This document shows, one piece after another, positions 16,537 through 26,023 of a stretch of DNA of 43,188 bases (its first letter is position 1; the number at the start of each line of letters is the position of its first letter). Made by a program: the position numbers and the translations under genes. Below the pieces are notes generated by a model. The model did no database searches. It saw nothing but the letters and a program-made list of their open reading frames with translations, and had not been told where the DNA came from. Source of the DNA: Sphingomonas elodea ATCC 31461 (GTDB taxonomy: Bacteria; Pseudomonadota; Alphaproteobacteria; Sphingomonadales; Sphingomonadaceae); assembly GCF_000226955.1 (NCBI RefSeq), contig NZ_AGFU01000010.1, positions 1 to 43,188 on the forward strand, written 5' to 3'.

Positions 16537-18048
16537 ATGGCAACCGCAGCACCATATCGTATCGTCGTCGCCGGTGGCGGAACGGCCGGGTGGATGACCG
16601 CGGCCGCGCTGATCCGCTTCCTCGGGCCCGGCTTCACGGTGACGCTCGTCGAATCCGATGCGATCGGAACCGTGGGCGTCGGCGAGGCGACCATCCCGCA
16701 GATCCGGATGTTCAATGCGAGCCTGGGCATCGACGAGGACGCCTTCGTCGCCGCCACCCAGGCTACCTACAAGCTCGCCATCGAATTCGCAGGCTGGACC
16801 AGGGGCGGCCGCTACATGCACGCCTTCGGCGATGTCGGCCGCGACAACGGCCTGCTCGCCTTCCGCCACACCTGGCTGCGCGGGGTTGCAGAGGGCGTCG
16901 CCGAGCCGCTGGCGGCCTATGCGCTCAACAATGTCGCGGCGCTGGCCAACCGGATGCAGCGCGGGCCCGCCCGCACCGCCCGCGTGCTGCCGGAAATGCC
17001 CTATGCCTTCCATTTCGATGCCGGCCTCTACGCCCGCTTCCTGCGCGATTATGCGGAGACACGCGGCGTGGTGCGGCATGAGGGCCGGATCGAAGCCGTG
17101 GCACGCGCAGGCGAAGCCGGCGACGTGCAGGCGCTTCACCTGGACGGCGATCGCCGTATCGACGGCGACCTGTTCCTCGATTGCACCGGCTTCCACGCGC
17201 GCCTGATCGGCGAAGCGATGGGCGTCGCCTATCGCGACTGGTCGCACTGGCTGCCCTGCGACCGGGCGCTGGCGGTGCCGAGCGCCCGCGCGCGCGACTT
17301 CACCCCCTATACCCGCGCCACCGCGCACGGCGCCGGCTGGCAGTGGCGGATCCCGCTCCAGCACCGCACCGGCAACGGCATCGTCTATTCGAGCCGCCAC
17401 CTCTCCGACGACGCGGCCGCCGCGACCCTGCTCGCCGGGCTGGACGAGCCGGCGCTCGGCGAACCGCGCCCGATCCGCTTCCGCGCCGGCCGGCGCGAGG
17501 CTGCCTGGGCCGGCAACGTCATCGCCATCGGCCTTGCCAGCGGGTTCCTCGAGCCGCTGGAATCGACCAGCATCCACCTGATCCAGTCCGCCGTGGAGCG
17601 CGTGCTCAAGCTGCTGCCCGGGCGCCGTCCGCCCGCGGCGCTGCGCGACGCCTACAATGCGCAGACCGTGCAGGAGATCGAGCGCATCCGCGACTTCATC
17701 CTCCTCCACTATGCGGCAAACGACCGCGACGAGCCCTTCTGGCGCGAGCGCCGCGAAGCGCCGCTGCCGGACGGCCTCGCCGAGAAGATCGCGCTGTGGC
17801 GGGAAAGCGGCGACATCGTGCGCGACGAGGGCGATCTGTTCGGCGAGGTGGCCTGGCTGCAGGTGCTTGCCGGCCAAGGCATCACCGCCCGGGGATATCA
17901 TCCCGTCGCGGCCCAGCCGCCGCGCGCGCAGATCGCCGAATATCTCGACCTGCTCGCCAAGCTCAATGCGCGCGAAGTCGCGCAGATGCCCAGCCATGAA
18001 GAATTCGTCCGCGCGCATGGTGCCGCCGACACGGAGATTGCCGCGTGA
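16537..18048 (+). CDS. Tryptophan-halogenase-family flavoprotein in the maltodextrin operon
   Basis: A 503-residue halogenase homologue with all signatures: GGGTAGWM (13-20), GVGEATIP, K79 in QATYKLAIEF, WQWRIPLQH, and EPLESTS with E342. ATG 16537 has GGAGGGGG upstream; the in-frame ATG at 16495 is farther from the FAD fold and lacks a site. It begins 65 bases after the receptor stop and its own stop overlaps the amylase start as GTGA, so it is embedded in a sugar-utilisation operon. Why a halogenase homologue should belong to a maltodextrin operon is unknown; this pairing recurs near receptors in related bacteria. Confidence 0.92.
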   Translation: MATAAPYRIVVAGGGTAGWMTAAALIRFLGPGFTVTLVESDAIGTVGVGEATIPQIRMFNASLGIDEDAFVAATQATYKLAIEFAGWTRGGRYMHAFGDVGRDNGLLAFRHTWLRGVAEGVAEPLAAYALNNVAALANRMQRGPARTARVLPEMPYAFHFDAGLYARFLRDYAETRGVVRHEGRIEAVARAGEAGDVQALHLDGDRRIDGDLFLDCTGFHARLIGEAMGVAYRDWSHWLPCDRALAVPSARARDFTPYTRATAHGAGWQWRIPLQHRTGNGIVYSSRHLSDDAAAATLLAGLDEPALGEPRPIRFRAGRREAAWAGNVIAIGLASGFLEPLESTSIHLIQSAVERVLKLLPGRRPPAALRDAYNAQTVQEIERIRDFILLHYAANDRDEPFWRERREAPLPDGLAEKIALWRESGDIVRDEGDLFGEVAWLQVLAGQGITARGYHPVAAQPPRAQIAEYLDLLAKLNAREVAQMPSHEEFVRAHGAADTEIAA

Positions 18049-19838
18049 TCCGCAAGACCGCCCTCGCCCTGCTCGCCGGCGCGCTCGCCGTGGCGCCCGC
18101 CGCCGCCCAGAGCTACCGCGACCGCCTGCCCGAAGATGAGGTGCTCTACTTCCTCCTCCCCGATCGCTTCGAAAATGCCGATCCCACCAATGATCGCGGC
18201 GGCCTGACCGGCGACCGGCTCGTCACCGGCTTCGATCCGACATCCAAGGCCTTCTACCATGGCGGCGACCTGAAGGGCGTGGTGGCGCGTCTCGACTATA
18301 TCCAGGCGCTGGGGGCCACCGCGATCTGGGTCGGCCCGATCTTCAAGAACAAGGCCGTCCAGGGACCCAAGGGGCAGGAATCGGCCGGGTATCATGGCTA
18401 TTGGATCACCGACTTCACCCAGGTCGACCCGCATTTCGGCACCAATGCCGAGTTCAAGGCGCTGGTGGATGCGGCGCACAAGCGCGGCATCAAGGTCTAT
18501 ATGGATATCGTGGTGAACCACACCGCGGACGTGATCCAGTTCAAGGAGTGCGGCGACTGCGCCTATCGCAGCCGCGCCGACTATCCGTACCAGCGCAAGG
18601 GCGGCATCTCCGGCGCGCCCATCAATCCGGGCTTTGCCGGCGACGACAACCACAGCGCCGCCAATTTCGCCAAACTGACCCGCTCCGATTACGCCTACAC
18701 GCCCTCTGTCCCCGAGGCGGAAAAGCGGATGAAGGTCCCCGCCTGGCTCAACGACCCCATCTATTACCACAATCGCGGCAACTCGACCTTCACGGGCGAG
18801 AGTTCGACCATGGGCGATTTCGTCGGGCTGGACGACCTGATGACCGAGCATCCGCGCGTCGTCGCCGGCATGATCGATATCTTCGGCGGCTGGATCGATC
18901 GCTTCGGCATCGACGGCTTCCGCGTCGACACCGCCCGCCACGTGAACCCGGAATTCTGGCAGGCCTTCGTCCCCGCGATGCTGGCCCGCGCCAAGGCCCG
19001 GGGCATCCCCAACTTCCACATCTTCGGCGAGGTCGCCGATCCGGAGGTGGCGGCGCTCACCCGGCACACCCGGGTCGACAAATTCCCGGCCGTGCTCGAT
19101 TTCGCCTTCAACCAGGCGGTAACCGATGTCGCGAGCGGCAAGGGCACCGACCGCCTCGCCAAGGCCTTCGCCGCCGATGTGCTGTACGAGGGCGGCGAAG
19201 CCACCGCCCGCCGCCTGCCGACCTTCGTCAGCAACCATGACGCGGGCCGCATCGCCACCTTCATCCGCAAGGCTTTGCCCAAGATCGGCCAGGACGAACT
19301 GCTCCAGCGCGTCCAGCTCGCCCAGGCGATGCTGCTGCTACTGCGCGGCGTGCCGACCATCTATTCGGGCGACGAGCAGGGCTTTGTGAGCGACGGCAAC
19401 GACCAGGACGCACGCGAGGACATGTTCGCCAGCAAGGTGGCGAGCTACAACGACAACCGGCTGCTCGGCACGACGGCGACCACCGCCACGCCCAGCTTCA
19501 ACCCCGGCCACCCGCTGTTCCGCGCAATCGCCACGCTTGCCCGGCTGCGCACCAGCCACCCGGCGCTCACCCGCGGCCGGCAGGTCACCCGCTTCGCCAG
19601 CGAGAAGCCCGGCCTGTTCGCCGTCTCGCGCTTCGATCCGAAGACCGGCGCGGAGATCGTGATCGCGTTCAACACCAGCCCCGAGCCCTGGACCGGCAAC
19701 GTCCAGGTCGAGACCGGCTCCACCGCCTTCCGCACGCTGGCCGGCGCCTGCCCTGCCCGCGCCGCTGCCCCGGGCAGCCTCCCCCTTTCCCTTCCCGCGT
19801 TCGGCTATGCCGTCTGCGCGGCTGGAGCCTCCAAGTGA
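18045..19838 (+). CDS. Secreted GH13 alpha-amylase-type glycoside hydrolase
   Basis: A 597-residue GH13 enzyme with an export signal (about 1-21, ending AAA-Q), so probably periplasmic or surface-associated. The (beta/alpha)8 barrel motifs are present: region I DIVVNH (H159), the nucleophile D295 in GFRVDTARH, the acid/base E329 in FGEVAD, and the stabilising D399 in FVSNHDAG. It should cleave alpha-1,4-glucans or maltodextrins before import or in the periplasm. GTG 18045 overlaps the preceding stop as GTGA and its own stop overlaps the next start in the same way. Exact specificity (amylase, cyclomaltodextrinase or similar) cannot be settled by eye. Confidence 0.9.
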   Translation: MIRKTALALLAGALAVAPAAAQSYRDRLPEDEVLYFLLPDRFENADPTNDRGGLTGDRLVTGFDPTSKAFYHGGDLKGVVARLDYIQALGATAIWVGPIFKNKAVQGPKGQESAGYHGYWITDFTQVDPHFGTNAEFKALVDAAHKRGIKVYMDIVVNHTADVIQFKECGDCAYRSRADYPYQRKGGISGAPINPGFAGDDNHSAANFAKLTRSDYAYTPSVPEAEKRMKVPAWLNDPIYYHNRGNSTFTGESSTMGDFVGLDDLMTEHPRVVAGMIDIFGGWIDRFGIDGFRVDTARHVNPEFWQAFVPAMLARAKARGIPNFHIFGEVADPEVAALTRHTRVDKFPAVLDFAFNQAVTDVASGKGTDRLAKAFAADVLYEGGEATARRLPTFVSNHDAGRIATFIRKALPKIGQDELLQRVQLAQAMLLLLRGVPTIYSGDEQGFVSDGNDQDAREDMFASKVASYNDNRLLGTTATTATPSFNPGHPLFRAIATLARLRTSHPALTRGRQVTRFASEKPGLFAVSRFDPKTGAEIVIAFNTSPEPWTGNVQVETGSTAFRTLAGACPARAAAPGSLPLSLPAFGYAVCAAGASK

Positions 19839-21451
19839 ACCTGATGTCGATGCGTGACCTTTCCACCGAAACCCGCCCCTGGTGGCGCGGCGCGGTGATC
19901 TATCAGATCTATCCGCGCAGCTTCGCGGACTCGAACGGCGACGGTATCGGCGACCTGCCCGGCATCACCGCGCGGCTCGATCATGTCGCGGCGCTGGGCG
20001 TGGATGCGGTGTGGATCTCGCCCTTCTTCACGTCACCGATGCGGGACTTCGGCTATGACATCGCCGATTTCTGCGGCGTGGATCCGGTGTTCGGCACGCT
20101 GTCGGACTTCGACGCGCTGATCGAGCGTGCCCATGCGCTGGGCCTCAAGGTACTGATCGACCAGGTCTATTCGCACAGCTCGGACCAGCATCCCTGGTTC
20201 CAGGAGAGCCGCACCAGCCGCACCAATGCCCGCGCCGACTGGTATGTCTGGGCCGATGCCAAGCCCGATGGCAGCCCGCCGAACAACTGGCAGTCGGTGT
20301 TCGGCGGCCCGGCCTGGACCTGGGACGCGCGGCGCGGCCAATATTATCTCCACAATTTCCTGCGCGAGCAGCCGGACCTGAACTTCCACAACCCGGAGGT
20401 GCAGGCGGCCACCCTTGCCACGGCGAAGTTCTGGCTCGATCGCGGCGTCGACGGGTTCCGGCTGGATGCGATCAACTTCACGATGCACGATCCGCAACTG
20501 CGCGATAACCCGCCCGCGCCGGACACGGGGCTCCCCCGCACCCGTCCGTTCGATTTCCAGCAGCACATCTATAACCAGAGCCATGCGGACATTCCGCTGC
20601 TGCTCGAGAAGCTGCGCGCGCTGGCGGATCTCTATCCCGGTCGGTTCACCGTCGCCGAAGTGGGCGGCCCCGCGCCAGAGGCGGAGATGCACCTGTTCAC
20701 CGCCGGCGAGTCGCGCCTCAACAGCGCCTATGGCTTCAATTTCCTCTATGCCGATCGCCTGACGCCCACCTTGGTGCGCGACGCCGTCGCCGAGTGGCCG
20801 GACACGCCGGGCACGGGCTGGCCGAGTTGGGCATTCGAGAACCACGATGCCCCCCGCGCCATCTCGCGCTGGGTGGCACCGCCGCACCGCGCCGCCTTCG
20901 CCGCGATGAAGATGCTGCTGCTGCTCTCCTTACGCGGCAACGCCATCCTCTATTACGGCGAGGAACTGGGCCTTACCCAGGTCGAGATCGGCTATGAGGA
21001 CCTGCAGGATCCCGAGGCGATCGCCAACTGGCCGCTGACGCTCAGCCGTGACGGCGCCCGCACGCCGATGCCCTGGGTGGCGGATGCACCCCATGCCGGC
21101 TTCTCCGTCGCCCGCCCATGGCTGCCGCTCGGCCCCGATCACGGCATGCTCGCCGTGGATCGCCAGGAGGCCGATCCGGCGTCGCTGCTGCGGCTGACCC
21201 AGCGACTGATCGCCTTGCGCCACGCCCATCCTGCGCTGGTCGAAGGCGCGATGGAGGTGCTGCATGCGGACGAGTCGCTGCTCGTTTTCGCGCGGACGCT
21301 GGCCGACACGCGAATCGTCTGCGCCTTCAACTTCTCGGACACGACCGTTGCGATCCCCACCGACCTGCTCGGGAGCGCGGCGCCGGTAGAGGCGCTGAAC
21401 GACGCCAGCCTCGACCGTCTTCCCCCCTATGCCGCGCTGATCGCGCGCTGA
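19835..21451 (+). CDS. GH13 alpha-glucosidase (oligo-1,6/alpha-1,4-glucosidase type)
   Basis: A 538-residue cytosolic GH13 enzyme without a signal peptide. Motifs: the start-of-barrel YQIYPRSF, the calcium-loop-like DSNGDGIGD (32-40), nucleophile D211 in GFRLDAIN, acid/base E275 in VAEVGG, and D338 in FENHDAPR. This set is typical of proteobacterial alpha-glucosidases that release glucose from maltose or isomaltose. GTG 19835 overlaps the amylase stop as GTGA; ATG codons at 19844 and 19850 are alternatives. It is the last gene of the maltodextrin operon and is followed by a strong terminator. Confidence 0.9.
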   Translation: MNLMSMRDLSTETRPWWRGAVIYQIYPRSFADSNGDGIGDLPGITARLDHVAALGVDAVWISPFFTSPMRDFGYDIADFCGVDPVFGTLSDFDALIERAHALGLKVLIDQVYSHSSDQHPWFQESRTSRTNARADWYVWADAKPDGSPPNNWQSVFGGPAWTWDARRGQYYLHNFLREQPDLNFHNPEVQAATLATAKFWLDRGVDGFRLDAINFTMHDPQLRDNPPAPDTGLPRTRPFDFQQHIYNQSHADIPLLLEKLRALADLYPGRFTVAEVGGPAPEAEMHLFTAGESRLNSAYGFNFLYADRLTPTLVRDAVAEWPDTPGTGWPSWAFENHDAPRAISRWVAPPHRAAFAAMKMLLLLSLRGNAILYYGEELGLTQVEIGYEDLQDPEAIANWPLTLSRDGARTPMPWVADAPHAGFSVARPWLPLGPDHGMLAVDRQEADPASLLRLTQRLIALRHAHPALVEGAMEVLHADESLLVFARTLADTRIVCAFNFSDTTVAIPTDLLGSAAPVEALNDASLDRLPPYAALIAR

Positions 21452-21478
21452 GACCCCTCCCCACCCGGGAGACCTTCG

Positions 21479-21507
21479 GGGCTGGCCAGGTGCCGGCCCT
21501 TTTTTTT
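21479..21507 (+). terminator. Intrinsic terminator of the maltodextrin operon
   Basis: GGGCTGGC (21479-21486) pairs with GCCGGCCC (21492-21499) around a 5-base loop, one T-G wobble, and is followed at once by eight T (21500-21507). It lies 28 bases after the alpha-glucosidase stop and separates the maltodextrin unit from the following receptor. Confidence 0.92.
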
Positions 21508-21548
21508 GCGCGCCGCCGACCCGGCCGCTCGCCTGGTCCCGTTTTCGT

Positions 21549-21562
21549 CGATACCGGTGTCG
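21549..21562. promoter_or_regulatory. ACCGGT-centred operator upstream of the frameshifted receptor
   Basis: CGATACCGGTGTCG is an inverted repeat with a single mismatched pair. It matches five other sites in the pectin/galacturonate region, which suggests that the receptor at 21916 belongs to that regulon and not to the preceding maltodextrin operon. It lies about 350 bases before the receptor start. The rest of the gap from 21508 to 21915 shows no convincing gene and no promoter I can place with confidence. Confidence 0.65.
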
Positions 21563-21915
21563 TGTCCCACCTTGTCAGGCGGCGGCCGCCTTGGCCTGAC
21601 CACAACCCGGTCGACGGCCAGACCAACGCATGAAAGATACCGCTAGCATGAGGCGGGCACGATAAGCCTGCGCATGCTGGGGATGAGGATGCATGGGCCA
21701 ATCCACGCACAAATTGCCAAGCGAAGCTAGCACCGGGCCCTAGGCTCTGTCGGGCCTTTGCGCGCCCCTGATCCGACCCGGAATCGCCATTGCCATCACG
21801 TTCGCCGCCTGCAGCGCCCCTCCGCGCTGCGGGGTGCTTCGTGCCGTGCGCGATGCCGATGGCAACCACCACCACGAACGGCGAGAAGCCGAAGTCACTT
21901 AGAGGGGACCTGGAT

Positions 21916-24883
21916 ATGACCACCATCACGCGCAGTTTCCGACCTGGCCGCGCCGCGCTGCTGTGCGCCACCATGCTGAGCGCCGCCTGCGCTTCGACCG
22001 CCTGGGCGCAGACCGCCGCCCCGCCGCCCCCTGCGGCGCAGGCGAACGATGCCGCGGCGACCGATCCAAGCGTGCAGGAAATCCTCGTCACCGGCTATCG
22101 CCAGAGCCTTGCCAAGGCAGTCAATGTCAAGCGCGACGCGACCGGCTTCACCGACTCCATCTTCGCCGAAGATATCGGCAAGTTCCCGGACACCAACATC
22201 GCGGAATCGTTCAATCGCATTCCCGGCATCACCATCTCGCGCGACGTGACCGGCGAAGGCGTCAACGTGGCGATCCGCGGCCTCGGCTCCAACTTCACCA
22301 ATGTGACGCTGAACGGCGCGGCGATCGCGGTCGCCTCCTCGGGCGCGACCGACGCGCAGGGCACCGATCGCTCGGTCGATCTCAGCTTCTTTCCGACCGA
22401 CCTGTTCACCAAGCTGACCGTCAACAAGAGCTATACCGCCAACCTGCTGGAAGGCGGCGCGGCGGGCAACATCGACCTGCGCTCGGCCCGGCCGTTCGAT
22501 CGCGCGGATTCGTTCATCGCCTATAACCTCCAGGGCTCGAACCAGACGCCGGAGAAGCGGGTCGGCGCGCGGGGCTCGCTGATCGGCAGCTGGCACAACG
22601 ATACCGTCGGCTTCCTCGCCGGCGTCTCGGCCCAGCGCCTCTTCACCGACACGCGCGGCTTCGAGACGATCGGCTATACCAACCCCTCGCTCACCACCGC
22701 CCAGTGCGGCGCGGGGACCACCTGCAACACCCAGGTCGGCGGCAACAACTGGACGATCCCGGCCACCGTGCCGACCAACGCGGGTGCCGGCCTCGTGGCG
22801 GGGACGACGATCGACCGCGCCTTCCTGCTGGCCAACAATCCGGGTGCCACGATCCAGCAGATCGACAACGGGCTGGTCCCGCGCCTCGGTCGCACCACCA
22901 GCATCCGCGATCCCGACCAACCTCAAGTTCGACAAGTCGGATTGCAGCGCGGGCTGCACCGTCACCAGCGGCACCTTCGCCAACACCCAGTTCTTCAACG
23001 AATTCCGTCCCTATCGCGAAACCACCGAGCTCTACAGCATCAACACCGGCGGCGAGTGGACGCTGAGCGACACGCTCAAGCTGAACCTCCAGGGCAATTA
23101 TGCCCGCTCGACCTTCCACCGCGAGAGCCCGACCGTGGGCGCGACCACCGTACTCAATCAGGGCGGCACGGTCACCTATACGGTCACCGGCGGCATCCCG
23201 GAGATCAAGAGCAGCCTGGATCTCAACAACCCGGCCAATTTCGGCTGGTATACGGGCAGCCGCGTGAGCCTGCAGGACGAGCGCCGCGTCAACAAGAACA
23301 AGGGCGTGCGCGGCGACCTGACCTGGGGCGACCGCGCGCTGAACCTGCAGGTCGGCGGGGCCTATGACGATATCTCGCGGCGCATCCGCGGGTTCGACAA
23401 TAGCCAGGCGTGGCAGAACGCAGTGTGCGGCAACAATCCCAACGTCTTCGTGCCCTCCCCCAACTCGCAGCCGCCCTGCGAAGGCCTGAGCGTCAAGGGC
23501 GCGGCGCCCGCCGGCTATCCCACCTATCCGGGCCTGGGCACCGGCTATACCGCCGGGCAGAGCGGCCCGGTGACCAATGGCGGCTCGCTGATCCCGAACG
23601 CGTCGCTGCAAAGCTATCTGAAGCCCGGGCCCGCCGGCTTCGTGACGGTCGACTGGGACCGCTTCCGCAAGGACAGCAACTATGATTTCTACCACGACAA
23701 CGCGCCCGAAACCGGCGGGGCCAATACCGGCGCCAGCGGCGGCTTCATCCGCGAAGTGGTCAAGTCGGCCTTCGCGACTGTCAACGGCGAGCAGATGCTG
23801 GGGGGCAACAGCCTGCGCTTCAATGTCGGCCTTCGCTACGTCAACACGATCCAGATCATATCCGGCCGGGTGACCTTCCCCGATCCCCGCAATGCGACCG
23901 CATCGGGCACGCAGATCGCCGATGGCAGCCGCTACCCGAACGTCGTCAACATCGTCTCGACCCGCAACAGCTACACCAAGTGGCTGCCGGCGGTGACCTT
24001 CGCCTACGACGTCGGCCCGCATGCGGTGGTCCGCCTCGCCGCCTCGAAGACGATGACGCGTCCCGATCCGTCGGCACAGCTCCCCGGCGTGAATTTCGGC
24101 GCGCCCTCGGCCGACCAGGCGACGATCGGCAACCCGGCGCTGAAGCCCTATATCGCGACCAACCTCGATCTCGGCTTCGAATATTATACCGGCCGCGAGG
24201 GCGTGATCAGCTTCAACGCCTTCCGCAAGTCGATCGAGGGCTTCACCACCAACGAGAACCGGACGCTGCCCTTCTCCGCGCTGGCCCAGTACGGCATCAC
24301 CTACGACACGCTGAACCCGACGCAGCAGACCGCGATCAACGCCCGGGGCGGCCCGGGTGCGGCGAGCGTCCTGGTCACCAGCCAGGTCAACGTGCCGAAC
24401 AAGCTGAAGATCAACGGCCTTGAATTCCAGTGGGTCCAGCCGCTCGATTTCCTCACCGAAAAGCTCGGGGTGCGCGGCTTCGGCTTCAACACCAACGCCA
24501 CGATCGTTGATCAGACCAGCGACGGCCCGGCCCAGGCGTTCGGCGTGGCACCGTTCACCTACAACGTCACCGGCTATTATGAGCGGAACGGCGTGATGCT
24601 GCGCGTGGCGGTCACCTCGCGCGAGGGCTCGCAGAACAGCGGCGGCTCGCAGAACAGCATCCCGGCGGCCGCCCTGTTCGGCGACGACTACACGACCTGG
24701 GACTTCTCCTCGGCCTTCGACCTGGACAAGCTGCTGGGCGTGAAGAAGGCGCCGCAGCTGACGATCAACGTGTCGAACTTCACCAATGCGACGCTGCGTT
24801 CCTACTTCCAGTTCCCGAACGCAACGTTCACCCAGTACAAGCCCGGCCGCCAGTTCCTGATCGGCCTGCGCGGCAGCTTCTGA
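21916..24883 (+). pseudogene. TonB-dependent receptor broken by a one-base frameshift
   Basis: Receptor of the same family as the others: signal peptide about 1-31, TonB-box-like EILVTG at 55-60, plug with FAEDIGKFPDTNIAES and an AIRGLGSNF segment, and a barrel ending RGSF. The reading frame shifts near 22911-22922. The first part reads in frame to TTSIRDPD, while the remainder, starting NLKFDKSDC, is in the next frame. Removing one C from GACCAACC restores a continuous product of about 988 residues, and the total length (2968 bases) is one more than a multiple of three. Without repair, translation would stop in the shifted frame (by about 23367) with almost no barrel. It could be a sequencing error or a true inactivating mutation. 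ATG 21916 has AGAGGGG upstream. The operator at 21549 suggests a pectin-related ligand. Confidence 0.85.
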
Positions 24884-24889
24884 CGGACC

Positions 24890-24922
24890 AGGGGGCGCGG
24901 CTGCGCGGCAGTCTCGCCCCCT
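24890..24922. terminator. Possible bidirectional terminator between convergent genes
   Basis: AGGGGGCG (24890-24897) pairs with CGCCCCCT (24915-24922), an 8-bp stem with a 17-base loop, in the 84-bp gap between the receptor stop and the convergent lipoprotein stop. There is no long T run on either side, so function is uncertain. Confidence 0.45.
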
Positions 24923-24967
24923 TGACCCAAACCGCCAGCCGACCGCGCTCGGGCCACCGGCACAAGG

Positions 24968-25882
24968 CTAGTTCCTGCGGCCGACCAGCACCCCCACGCC
25001 TCTGCCATCCGCGTTGAGCATCCCGAAATTCGCCCCGATCTCAGCGGCTGCGGGGCCATAGAAGGTGCCTTGCATGTTCACGGTCGTGCCGTTGCTGCCG
25101 CCAGCGGCATTGAAGAACACGCCGACGCTCTCCGAACGGATCGTGCCCGCCAGCGAATGGATGCCGAACTCCCGCAGGCCGCCGGTCACCACATTCTGTC
25201 CGCGCAGTTGCAGGGTTGCCCGTACCGTGGCCGCCGCGAAATCGGCGGTGAAATTGCTGTCGCCGCCGAGCGCATAGACGCCGCTTGTCCCGGCGAATTG
25301 GCCGTCGACGCGGGTGGTGTAGGTCGCCGTCCCGCTCTTCGGCATGTCCGAGGGCACGGTGCGGACGCCATAGGCGAAGAAGATCGTATCGACGCCGATC
25401 GGGCTGCCCTCGCTGATCGACTGATAGGCGCCGTAGCTCGTATAGGTCAGCACCAGCTGGGGATTGCCTGCCCCCGGATTGAACAGGGACAGATTCTCCT
25501 GCCGCCCGGGCACACGCTTTTCATAGTTGGTCAGCGTGTTCGAGCCCGACGTCCGGTCGGCAGGCCCAAAGGCGGCCGATGTGAACTGGTCCATGGCGAT
25601 CGTGTAGCTCTGCGTCGATGCGTCGTACCGCACCGCCAGGGTGTTGCTCGAAAGCGGGACGCCGGAGTCGAAGCCGCCTGCCGAGCCGGTACCGGAAACC
25701 GAATAGCGGATGCGTGCCCCGGCACCCGTGAAGCCCTCGGTAAAGCGAACATCGGTCAGGCTGAGGTTGCGTTGCTCGCTGGGACCTGCCGGCGCCGTGA
25801 TGAAGCCCGGCCCGCCCCCGCCCCCGCTACACCCGCCCAGCAGCACGGCGAGCACGATGGATGCGCATCCGACGGTCTTCAT
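24968..25882 (-). CDS. TbpB-like beta-barrel surface lipoprotein
   Basis: A 304-residue predicted lipoprotein. A short hydrophobic signal ends in the lipobox LGGC followed by a Gly-rich tether, so it should be lipidated and membrane-anchored. The C-terminal part has the pattern of transferrin-binding-protein-like barrels: MPKSGTATYTT midway and GTFYGPAAAEIGANFGM followed by a GVLVGRR ending. Named family members bind iron proteins, haemophores or other ligands at the cell surface. Here it follows a pectate lyase and a receptor on the same strand (141 bases after the lyase), which hints at a glycan-capture role; that is inference. ATG 25882 has GGGGGG six bases upstream; ATG 25888 is too close to that site. 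Confidence 0.75.
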   Translation of the reverse strand: MKTVGCASIVLAVLLGGCSGGGGGPGFITAPAGPSEQRNLSLTDVRFTEGFTGAGARIRYSVSGTGSAGGFDSGVPLSSNTLAVRYDASTQSYTIAMDQFTSAAFGPADRTSGSNTLTNYEKRVPGRQENLSLFNPGAGNPQLVLTYTSYGAYQSISEGSPIGVDTIFFAYGVRTVPSDMPKSGTATYTTRVDGQFAGTSGVYALGGDSNFTADFAAATVRATLQLRGQNVVTGGLREFGIHSLAGTIRSESVGVFFNAAGGSNGTTVNMQGTFYGPAAAEIGANFGMLNADGRGVGVLVGRRN

Positions 25883-26023
25883 AAACATCCCCCCATTCAA
25901 CTTCCCGGCACGATAGCAGCCCTGCTCCGGCCGAACGTGCTGGAAATCAAGGGCTCGTCGATTCCCGGCATCACGACAACGTGCGTCCGGCCCCATAGTC
26001 CGCGCGGCGAGCCGCGGCCGCGT

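Noticed and set aside
13463-16555. A 1030-codon open frame opposite the maltodextrin receptor
   Set aside because: Same reason: it is the complement of a receptor with signal peptide, TonB box and aromatic C-terminus, and has no recognisable domain.
24626-24658. 15-bp direct repeat, GGCTCGCAGAACAGC, in the frameshifted receptor
   Set aside because: It encodes an in-frame SQNS duplication in a barrel segment where related receptors have similar Ser/Gln/Asn-rich sequence. No sign of a mobile or regulatory repeat.
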